From CALXJM01 sp963930325 (GTDB lineage: Bacteria; Bacillota; Clostridia; TANB77; CAG-508): a DNA stretch of 26,650 nucleotides. The stretch is taken from contig CAWVME010000008.1 in assembly GCA_963930325.1 (NCBI GenBank), positions 1 through 26,650 on the forward strand, given 5' to 3'. A program made the translations under genes and the position numbers. Positions within the stretch are counted from its first letter, which is position 1. Each line of letters starts with the position of its first letter. The notes beneath the pieces were generated by a model. It did no database searches and was not told the DNA's origin. It saw nothing but the letters and a program-made list of their open reading frames with translations. This document shows, piece after piece, positions 20,104 through 26,650 of this stretch.

Positions 20104-21741
20104 ATGGCAATTGAAACAAGAAGAAGTGTACCAATAGGTATAGAACTTGTAAGAAGAGGAATTGTAACAGAAGGCGATATAGAAAAAGCAATCGAATATC
20201 AAAAGACAAATTCGAAAAAGAAAATAGGAGACATTTTACATATACTAAATTTATGTGATGATACAAAATTGATTAATGCCATAGGAGAGATTTTGGGCGA
20301 AAGAGCGATTTTATTAACACAAGATGATATTACAATTAATGCATCAGAGTATATCTCTAGAGATGTTATGAGACAAAACATGGCAATTCCATTTGATATA
20401 ACAAATGGAGGAAGGATAAAAGTATGCTTTGCAGATACTACTAACCGAAAAACTATGGAAACAATACGTTTACTGTTATTAAACCGTGGATTAGTTATGG
20501 AACGCTACATTACTTTTGAAAGTAATATAGAAGAATTACTAGAAAAAATGGAAGGACAAGTAACAGAAAGAATTACAGCAACAAGAGATATAACAGAATT
20601 TGTAGATGCTGTTATAAAAACCGCCATGAATAAGAGAGCTAGTGATATTCATATTGAACCAGAAGAAGATGAAGTACGAATTCGTTATAGAATTGATGGA
20701 GAACTTATAACAGTGGCTAATGCAGAAAAAGAGAAGCAAGCACAGATTATAGGAAGATTAAAAGCTATTTCTAATATGCATCAAGAAAAACAAGAACCAC
20801 AAGATGGTAGAATATTAATGTATCCAAACTATAATATACGTGTATCTTCACAAAAAAATGTATATGGTGAAAAATTTGTTTTGAGGTTACTCAAAAAAAA
20901 TTCGGATGTTAGAGGATTACAAGATTTGGGATTTACTGCAGATGAGCATTTAATTAAAAAATATTTTAACAAAAGAAATAGTGTAGCTATTATTGCAGCA
21001 CCTACTGGAGAAGGAAAAACAACTACTCTTTATAGTATTATTAATTATTTAAACAGACCAGAAATAAATATTACTACTATTGAAGATCCGGTGGAAATAC
21101 GTATACCAGGATTAAATCAAATAGAAATAGATTCTAAAACTGGATTTTCTCAATCATTAAGAACTGTATTAAGACAAGATCCAGATGTTATTTTGGTAGG
21201 TGAAATTCGTGACGAAGAGACCGCAGAAATTGCAATGCAAGCAGGGCAGACTGGACATTATGTGTTGTCTACAATACATACAATTGACGCTGTAGAAGTT
21301 ATTACAAGATTAAGAAAAATGAATGTATCTGATTATGATATAGCTAGTATTTTGGCTACTTCTGTATCTCAGAGACTAGTCAGAAAAATTTGTAAAAAAT
21401 GTGCTAAAAAGAGAGAGTTTACAGAACAAGAAAAAGAGGCTATATACAATATATCAAAACAGTATGGAATGGAAATCAATTTAGATGGAGCTTATACATA
21501 TGATGCTGTTGGATGCAAAGAATGTAATGGAAGCGGATATTATGATAGAATAGGACTTTTTGAAGTATTATCTTTAGATGAAGACTTAAAAGATTTAATC
21601 ATTAAAGGAGCTTCTAGTATAGAAATTCGAAGGATGGCTACACAAAAAGGCTATAGACCACTAGTTGTAGATGGAATTAATAAAGTAATACAAGGACTTA
21701 CTACACTAGAAGAACTTAATAAAAAACTAGCCATTTTCTAA
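20104..21741 (+). CDS. pilB: Type IV pilus assembly ATPase PilB (GspE family)
   Basis: Hexameric cytoplasmic ATPase that powers pilus extension. The 545-residue product has an N-terminal GspE/MshE-type domain (about 1-150), then DIHIEPEEDEVRIRYRIDGE, Walker A APTGEGKTTT (299-308, Lys305; the first Gly is Ala), an Asp box near IEDPVE, Walker B DPDVILVGEIRDEE (359-372), a His box TGHYVLSTIHT, and the zinc tetracysteine CKKC (430-433) with CKEC (471-474) typical of PilB and GspE. The ATG at 20104 follows AAAGGAGG; an upstream in-frame start at 20077 has no ribosome binding site. pilT follows after 27 nt. Confidence 0.95.
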   Translation: MAIETRRSVPIGIELVRRGIVTEGDIEKAIEYQKTNSKKKIGDILHILNLCDDTKLINAIGEILGERAILLTQDDITINASEYISRDVMRQNMAIPFDITNGGRIKVCFADTTNRKTMETIRLLLLNRGLVMERYITFESNIEELLEKMEGQVTERITATRDITEFVDAVIKTAMNKRASDIHIEPEEDEVRIRYRIDGELITVANAEKEKQAQIIGRLKAISNMHQEKQEPQDGRILMYPNYNIRVSSQKNVYGEKFVLRLLKKNSDVRGLQDLGFTADEHLIKKYFNKRNSVAIIAAPTGEGKTTTLYSIINYLNRPEINITTIEDPVEIRIPGLNQIEIDSKTGFSQSLRTVLRQDPDVILVGEIRDEETAEIAMQAGQTGHYVLSTIHTIDAVEVITRLRKMNVSDYDIASILATSVSQRLVRKICKKCAKKREFTEQEKEAIYNISKQYGMEINLDGAYTYDAVGCKECNGSGYYDRIGLFEVLSLDEDLKDLIIKGASSIEIRRMATQKGYRPLVVDGINKVIQGLTTLEELNKKLAIF

Positions 21742-21768
21742 TAAATTATAATAAGAGGAGAGATACAA

Positions 21769-22863
21769 ATGATACCAATTGAAAAAGTTTTTGATACAGC
21801 TATTAGAGAAAATGCATCTGATATACATTTAATATGTGAAAACAAACCTATGCTTAGAATTAAAGGAAGTATTATTCCAATAGAAGATTTAAAAGAGCTA
21901 ACACCAGAAGACATGTTTGATATTTATGACTATTTTGTACGTGGTAGTATTGAGAAAGACGAGGTATATAAAGAAACAAGAAGATTAGATCTTTCATATG
22001 AGTATAAAAAAATTAGATTTCGTGTTAATATATCTTCTTCAGGAGATGTACCAGTACTAACATTAAGGCTAATTCCAAATGTTTTGCCAGCTTTTAAGGA
22101 CCTAGGATTACCTGATGTTGTTCGACGTATGACCTTTCAAAAACAAGGAGTTATGCTTGTTACTGGAAAGACAAATTCTGGAAAAACAACTACATTAAAT
22201 GCTCTTATTAATGAGGTAAACGAAAGTCAAAATAGAAAAATTTTAACCTTGGAAAATCCAATTGAATTTAAGCATAAAAGCAAAAGATCTATTATTGTTC
22301 AAAAAGAAATTGGAAAAGGCAAAGATGCTATTACATTTAGTGCAGGAGTAAAAAATTCATTAAGAGAAGACTGCGATATATTAGTTATTGGAGAGATTCG
22401 AGATAAAGAAACTATGGAAGCTGCTATTGACATGGCAGAATCTGGACATTTAGTTATCGGAACTTTGCACACAAAGTCATGTGCAGAAACAATTGATAGA
22501 ATTATTAATTTTTATGATGTAAAAGACCAAGCTAGTGTAAAATATTTAGTTTCTGCATTGCTTAAAATGGTTGTATCACAACGATTGTTAAAATCTGCAA
22601 ATGGAGATTTGATACTTATTCCAGAAGTTATGATAGTAGATAATATTGTCGCAGGTTGTATTCGAAAAGAAAAATTTAGTGTATCTGAAATAGAAGATGC
22701 AATTCAAACGAATTTAGACAAAGGAAATGTAAGTTTAATCAACTCTTTAGCACAAGCATTTGTAAATGAAAAAATAACATTAGAACAAGCTAAAGCACAA
22801 ATAGAAGAAAAAAACATAGAAATACTAAATAGGACAATTATGCAATTAAAAATAAAACGATGA
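21769..22863 (+). CDS. pilT: Type IV pilus retraction ATPase PilT-like
   Basis: Cytoplasmic ATPase of the PilT branch, which drives pilus disassembly and retraction. In this 364-residue protein the start ENASDIHLICENKPMLRIKG is typical. Walker A is GKTNSGKTTT (133-142, Lys139), with LTLENPIEF, Walker B DCDILVIGEIRDKET and the His box SGHLVIGTLHT. The family's C-terminal AIRNLIRE helix is changed (AGCIRKEKFSVSEIEDAI). There is no zinc tetracysteine, which separates it from PilB. GAGGAGAG precedes the ATG. Confidence 0.92.
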   Translation: MIPIEKVFDTAIRENASDIHLICENKPMLRIKGSIIPIEDLKELTPEDMFDIYDYFVRGSIEKDEVYKETRRLDLSYEYKKIRFRVNISSSGDVPVLTLRLIPNVLPAFKDLGLPDVVRRMTFQKQGVMLVTGKTNSGKTTTLNALINEVNESQNRKILTLENPIEFKHKSKRSIIVQKEIGKGKDAITFSAGVKNSLREDCDILVIGEIRDKETMEAAIDMAESGHLVIGTLHTKSCAETIDRIINFYDVKDQASVKYLVSALLKMVVSQRLLKSANGDLILIPEVMIVDNIVAGCIRKEKFSVSEIEDAIQTNLDKGNVSLINSLAQAFVNEKITLEQAKAQIEEKNIEILNRTIMQLKIKR

Positions 22864-22964
22864 TATATGAAAAAAATATTGTCCTAAATAGAAACTTTAA
22901 AGACAAGCAATATCGTTTTCTGTTATAGAACATTTTATAATAGAAGCAGAATGGAGGAAAAGTT

Positions 22965-24311
22965 ATGCCTGTATATATGTATAGAGCTATTTCAAAGTCA
23001 GGACAGGTTGTAACCAATAGAGTAGAGGACACAAGTAAGTACAATTTAATTAAAAAATTAAAAAGAAATAATTTAACACCGATTTCTGTTGTGCAAAGAA
23101 AAAGCCTAATAACAAAACCAAATCATAAAAAACGAAATGCTCGTAACATGGATCGAAGAATAGAAGAAATTATAGCAGGAGATAATCGTACAAAGAAAAA
23201 TAGAAATGTTACAGTAGCACAAAAACTGAATTTGGCTTTGGCGGGAACAGAAAAGATTACAATAAGAGATGTAATGATATTTACACAAAATTTCTATTTG
23301 CTAAAAAAAGCAAATTTTAATAATATTCATGCTTTGTCAACTATTATTGAGAGCACAGAAAATCTTACTTTTAGAGCTATTTTAGAAGATATTTTAGCAG
23401 GGGTAGAAACTGGTGAAAATATGTACACCACAATGGAATATTATCCAGATATATTTCCATATATATATATAAATATGATTCGTGTTGGAGAACTATCTGG
23501 ATCACTTATAAACTCTTTGGAACAAGCAGTTAAATATTTAGATGATACAACGACAATTAATAGGAAATTGAAATCTATTTTAGTTCCAAATATTATACAA
23601 TTTATATTGCTTATCGTTATGCTTTTTGTAGGAACTTTATTTGCAATACCAGCTATTCAAGGAGTCTTTGATTCTCTAGGGACAGATGATACATTACAAC
23701 CATTAACTCTTTGGTTTGCTGGAGTAGTAGACAATTTAGTTGCATATTGGTATATACCAACATTTATTATTGGAGCTATTGTACTGGCTATAGTTATGTA
23801 TGTACATACGCCAAAAGGCAAATATAATTTTCATTACTTCAAATATGTAGCACCTGTATTTGGAAAACTGATATTTGCATTAGATTTTTCAAGGTTTATA
23901 AAAGCATTGGTTTTAAATTTACAAAATGGAATGAGAATTCAAGATGCATTAGAGGTAAGTAAAAGTGTAGCTAAGAATTATGTTATGTTGTCTATGGTAG
24001 AAACTGCGATTAATAATACATTAATTGGACAATCTTGGATAGAGCCGTTTGAAAACTCAGGTTTGGCAAGCCCTATGATTACAGAAATGTTGAAAATAGG
24101 TATGCAAACAGATTTAGTTGAAATGATGGAAAAGCTAGTAGAGTACATGCAAATTGATATAGAAAATATTATAAACAAAATAATGAAAGTTTTACCACAA
24201 ATTGTGTATGCAATTGTTGGTGTTGTTCTAATATTCTTTGTACTTGTTGTGCTAGTACCTTGTATTCAAGTGTATATGGGAACATTCTTATTCTCAGCAT
24301 ATGGATTTTAA
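22965..24311 (+). CDS. pilC: Type IV pilus inner-membrane platform protein PilC (GspF family)
   Basis: Polytopic platform protein that links the ATPases to pilin insertion. The 448-residue product has a small N-terminal part (MYRAISKSGQVVTNRVEDTS), an unusually basic linker (about 48-80, rich in K, R and N), and two T2SSF domains (about 100-225 and 305-430) with GENMYTTMEYYPDIFP and IRVGELSGSL motifs. Membrane helices lie at about 205-235, 258-282 and 415-440. GGAGG precedes the ATG at 22965. A TATAAT at 22936-22941 lies upstream without a convincing -35. The last gene of the pilus locus; its terminator is at 24314-24341. Confidence 0.95.
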   Translation: MPVYMYRAISKSGQVVTNRVEDTSKYNLIKKLKRNNLTPISVVQRKSLITKPNHKKRNARNMDRRIEEIIAGDNRTKKNRNVTVAQKLNLALAGTEKITIRDVMIFTQNFYLLKKANFNNIHALSTIIESTENLTFRAILEDILAGVETGENMYTTMEYYPDIFPYIYINMIRVGELSGSLINSLEQAVKYLDDTTTINRKLKSILVPNIIQFILLIVMLFVGTLFAIPAIQGVFDSLGTDDTLQPLTLWFAGVVDNLVAYWYIPTFIIGAIVLAIVMYVHTPKGKYNFHYFKYVAPVFGKLIFALDFSRFIKALVLNLQNGMRIQDALEVSKSVAKNYVMLSMVETAINNTLIGQSWIEPFENSGLASPMITEMLKIGMQTDLVEMMEKLVEYMQIDIENIINKIMKVLPQIVYAIVGVVLIFFVLVVLVPCIQVYMGTFLFSAYGF

Positions 24312-24313
24312 TA

Positions 24314-24341
24314 AAAGCACGGGAAACCGTGCTTTATTTTA
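24314..24341 (+). terminator. Intrinsic terminator of the pilus locus
   Basis: AAAGCACGG (24314-24322), GNRA-type GAAA loop, CCGTGCTTT (24327-24335), then ATTTTAT. Confidence 0.85.
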
Positions 24342-24400
24342 TCGAATACATTCTATATACAAGTAGATTGTTTTGAGCTAATTGAAATAAGGAGGGAAAA

Positions 24401-25300
24401 ATGAAAATAGGAATTGACTTAGGTGGTAGCCACATTGCTGCTGGTATAGTAGAAAATGGGAAAATACAAAAACAAGTAGAAAAAGATATAATAGAAAAAA
24501 AACAAATTGAAATTATAATAGTAAAAGAGATTACAAATTTAATTAATATTTTATTAGATGAAAGTGTGACAAAAGAGCAAATAGAAAAAATTGGGATTGC
24601 AGCTCCTGGTGTTATTAGTAAAGGGACAATTGTAAAAGCAAGTAATTTAAATTTATATAATTTTGATTTGCTTTCTAAACTAAAAGAAATTTATCCTGAA
24701 ACGGAGTTAAGCCTCAGAAATGATGGGAAATGTGCAGCTATAGCAGAGAGAAAATATGGTTCAATGCAAAACTATAGTGATGGAATATTTATTAACATAG
24801 GAACAGGCATTGGAGGAGCTGTATTTTTAAATTATAAGCTATTGGAAACTAAAAGAAGTACTGGATTTGAATTAGGACATATGGTAATACAAAAAGATGG
24901 AAAAGTATGTACTTGCGGAAAAAGAGGGTGCTTTGAAGCTTATTGCTCTATTAAAAGTTTGAAAAAGCAAGTGTCAGAAATATTAGGTAAAAAGGAAAAC
25001 ATAACTGGCAAAGAGCTTTGGAATTTACTAAAAAATAGTAGCAAAAACGAAGAAATAGAGAAACTATTGGATGAATATACAGAAAATTTGGCAACAGGTA
25101 TTTCAAATCTTATTGATATATTTGAACCGGAAATTATTTGCTTTGGTGGAAGTTTTGTACATTATGAATTATGGATAATGGAAAGATTAATGCAAAAAAT
25201 GCAAGAACCAAACCGAATGTTTAGTAAAAGTCCCCCCCCTAAAATGGTTATGGCAGCTCTTAAAAATGAAGCAGGAATTGTTGGAGCTGTAGAGGAATAG
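24401..25300 (+). CDS. ROK family sugar kinase (glucokinase-like)
   Basis: Cytoplasmic ATP-dependent hexose kinase of the ROK family. In this 299-residue protein the phosphate-binding start is GIDLGGSHIAAGIVE, then IGIAAPGVI, the sugar-binding RNDGKCAAIAE and GTGIGGAV, the zinc-contact His in FELGHM and the zinc cluster CTCGKRGCFEAYCS (about 168-181). These define a ROK kinase rather than a ROK repressor, since no N-terminal helix-turn-helix is present. Glucose is the likely but unproven substrate. AAGGAGGG lies 4 nt before the ATG. A run of C (25232-25239) sits inside the gene. Confidence 0.9.
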   Translation: MKIGIDLGGSHIAAGIVENGKIQKQVEKDIIEKKQIEIIIVKEITNLINILLDESVTKEQIEKIGIAAPGVISKGTIVKASNLNLYNFDLLSKLKEIYPETELSLRNDGKCAAIAERKYGSMQNYSDGIFINIGTGIGGAVFLNYKLLETKRSTGFELGHMVIQKDGKVCTCGKRGCFEAYCSIKSLKKQVSEILGKKENITGKELWNLLKNSSKNEEIEKLLDEYTENLATGISNLIDIFEPEIICFGGSFVHYELWIMERLMQKMQEPNRMFSKSPPPKMVMAALKNEAGIVGAVEE

Positions 25301-25330
25301 GACAATGAGTAGTGGCTAACTTATACTCAC

Positions 25331-25359
25331 TTGACAAAATCTAGCATATATAATATAAT
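25331..25359 (+). promoter_or_regulatory. Perfect consensus promoter of the intergenic RNA
   Basis: TTGACA (25331-25336), 17-bp spacer, TATAAT (25354-25359). No open reading frame of note follows until 25772. Confidence 0.85.
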
Positions 25360-25365
25360 GTTATA

Positions 25366-25655
25366 CAGTTTTAAATGAGATATGAAAAAACAAATATAGT
25401 AATAAGAGAAGAAAAAAGTAAATCTTGCAAATATGTTATAGCTTGGGGATAGAGAATGAGAAATAAAAGCTATAGTAAAAAACAAAGATGCAAGTATGGC
25501 ATTCTATTCTATAGTACAAGTTTTGAGAATGAGAAATAAAAAACTTGTTAGCAGAATGAAGTATACGAAGTATTATTTAATAGTAAAAGTGCCCTTTTAA
25601 TGCAGTAGGGATAGTTTATTTTTGCATTTATTAAAAGTAAAGGGTATTTTTGTGT
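25366..25655 (+). ncRNA. Candidate structured RNA with twin hairpins, about 285 nt
   Basis: The 471-bp gap 25301-25771 has no credible gene. After the promoter there are two hairpins of the same design. H1: outer CTTGCA/TGCAAG (25424-25429, 25489-25494), inner TATAGCTT/AAGCTATA (25437-25444, 25467-25474). H2: outer CATTCT/AGAATG (25500-25505, 25553-25558), inner ACAAGTTTT/AAAACTTGT (25516-25524, 25540-25548). Both loops contain the identical 15-mer GAGAATGAGAAATAA directly before the 3' inner arm, while the stems differ in sequence. A terminator, TGCCCTTT with AAAGGGTA (25590-25597, 25639-25646) followed by a T-rich tract, ends the unit. I do not recognise the family. A leader of the RNase J gene or a known class such as raiA RNA are alternatives. 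Confidence 0.6.
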
Positions 25656-25659
25656 TTTT
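25639..25659 (+). terminator. Terminator of the intergenic RNA (3' arm and T tract)
   Basis: The 3' arm AAAGGGTA pairs with 25590-25597 (8 pairs, one G-U). The T-rich TTTTTGTGTTTTT tract follows. Confidence 0.65.
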
Positions 25660-25771
25660 CATATAAATTTAAATAAAATTCTATAAATTTGGGAAAGTAT
25701 TTTGTGGTGAGCTCGCGGCCTAGAAATTTAACAAATATATAGAAAACTACAGTAAAGAGGGAGATTAAAAA

Positions 25772-26650
25772 ATGGAAAACGAGAAAAACTCAAGAGAAAA
25801 AATGCATAAAGCAAATAGTAAACGTGAAATTAAGGAGGGAAAAGAAAAAAGATTGCCAAGACAAAGCAGGAAAACAGAACATAGAAAGACAAATCAAAAA
25901 AAAATAGAATTTAAAAAAGAAAATGTTAGAATTATTCCATTAGGAGGACTTTTGGAGATAGGGAAGAATATGACGGTATTTGAATATGAAAATGAGATGA
26001 TTATTGTTGACTGTGGTATTGCATTCCCAGAAGATGATATGCTCGGAATTGATTTAGTAATTCCAGATATGTCATACTTAGAAAAAAATAAAGAAAAAAT
26101 TAAAGGATTAGTTATTACACACGGTCATGAAGACCATATTGGAGCTATTCCATATTTGCTTAAACAAATAAATATACCAATTTATACAACAAGACTAACA
26201 GCTGGATTAATTGAAGGAAAATTAGAAGAACATAAATTATTAAGAAGTACAAAAATAAAAATAGTTGAGCAAGGACAAACAATTTCATTAGGAAAATTTA
26301 AAGTAGAATTTATTAGAAGTTGCCATAGTATTCCAGACGCAGTAATTTTAGCAATTCAAACACCAGCGGGAATTATTGTACACACAGGAGACTTTAAAGT
26401 TGACTATACACCAATTGACGGACAGAGAATGGACTTAGGAAGACTTGCAGAGCTTGGAAATAAAGGTGTACTCGCTCTTATGTCAGACAGTACAAATTCA
26501 GAAAGAAAAGGATATACCATGTCAGAGAGCTCTGTTGGAGAGGTATTAGATAAGTTATTTATTAATTGTACAAAAAGAATTGTTGTAGCTACTTTTGCTT
26601 CGAATGTTCACAGAGTACAACAAATTGTAAATTCTGCCGTAAAATACAAT
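25772..26650 (+). CDS. rnj: Ribonuclease J, 5' part (cut by window end)
   Basis: RNase J is a metallo-beta-lactamase/beta-CASP nuclease with 5'-3' exonuclease and endonuclease activity, central in mRNA decay and rRNA maturation in Firmicutes. The first 293 codons are present with no stop before the window end. After a very basic 45-residue N-terminal extension (K/R-rich, predicted disordered) come IIPLGGLLEIGKNMTVFEY, the metal motif THGHEDHIGA, CHSIPDAV, HTGDFKVD and LMSDSTNSERKG. The usual family length is about 555 residues, so about half is missing. The ATG at 25772 follows AGAGGGAG. The extension resembles those of clostridial RNase J. Confidence 0.95.
   Translation, partial: MENEKNSREKMHKANSKREIKEGKEKRLPRQSRKTEHRKTNQKKIEFKKENVRIIPLGGLLEIGKNMTVFEYENEMIIVDCGIAFPEDDMLGIDLVIPDMSYLEKNKEKIKGLVITHGHEDHIGAIPYLLKQINIPIYTTRLTAGLIEGKLEEHKLLRSTKIKIVEQGQTISLGKFKVEFIRSCHSIPDAVILAIQTPAGIIVHTGDFKVDYTPIDGQRMDLGRLAELGNKGVLALMSDSTNSERKGYTMSESSVGEVLDKLFINCTKRIVVATFASNVHRVQQIVNSAVKYN

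Noticed and set aside
25301..25771. tRNA, tmRNA, RNase P RNA, SRP RNA or T-box leader
   Set aside because: None of the signature sequences (CCA acceptor and TTC arm, GGAAGCAGC-type SRP loop, T-box GGTGG motif, RNase P core) was found.

Overview
The window comes from a low-GC, endospore-forming, Gram-positive anaerobe, most likely a Clostridia member. Evidence: A/T-rich codon use, strong AGGAGG-type ribosome binding sites, many sporulation genes (yabG, spoIIID, sipL-like, yunB, spoVAC-spoVAD-spoVAE), a SipL-like (clostridial) coat morphogen instead of SpoVID, and pilins with the clostridial GITLVALVITI-type N-terminus. I cannot name a genus.

Layout. (1) 1-2400: an LD-carboxypeptidase gene and a Bax-inhibitor-1 family gene, convergent, bracketed by copies of a degenerate ~120-bp repeat with a 19-bp palindromic core. 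(2) 2400-7800: sporulation block. yabG (with a SigK-type promoter), spoIIID and an ECF-transporter S component are on the minus strand; veg, a sipL-like gene, yunB and a striking cysteine-every-third-residue protein are on the plus strand. (3) 7840-10230: translation block. rplM-rpsI on minus diverges from infC-rpmI-rplT on plus; both have structured leaders, and infC probably starts at a non-AUG codon behind an attenuator. (4) 10389-12950: a frameshifted TetR-family gene, then spoVAC-spoVAD-spoVAE on minus. (5) 13222-24311: a type IV pilus locus, all on plus: a PilM-PilN fusion, PilO, a PilP-like membrane protein, two tandem-duplicated pilins, prepilin peptidase, a large minor pilin carrying a formylglycine-enzyme/C-type-lectin-like domain, PilB, PilT and PilC. 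No secretin (PilQ) is present, as expected for a single-membrane cell. (6) 24401-26650: a ROK sugar kinase, a gene-free stretch that looks like a structured non-coding RNA with its own consensus promoter and terminator, and the 5' part of an RNase J gene cut by the window end.

How the genes work together. The sporulation genes cover mother-cell regulation (SpoIIID), coat assembly and processing (SipL-like, YabG), late mother-cell functions (YunB) and dipicolinate uptake (SpoVA). The pilus locus carries the parts for assembly and retraction of a Gram-positive type IV pilus, with a lectin-like minor pilin as candidate adhesin.

The items most worth a second look are the twin-hairpin RNA (25366-25655), the Cys-X-X repeat protein (7468-7767), the lectin-like minor pilin (18147-19991), the PilM-PilN fusion, the 17-bp inverted repeats bracketing the ECF gene, and two arrays of heptamers with 11-bp spacing that resemble response-regulator boxes.
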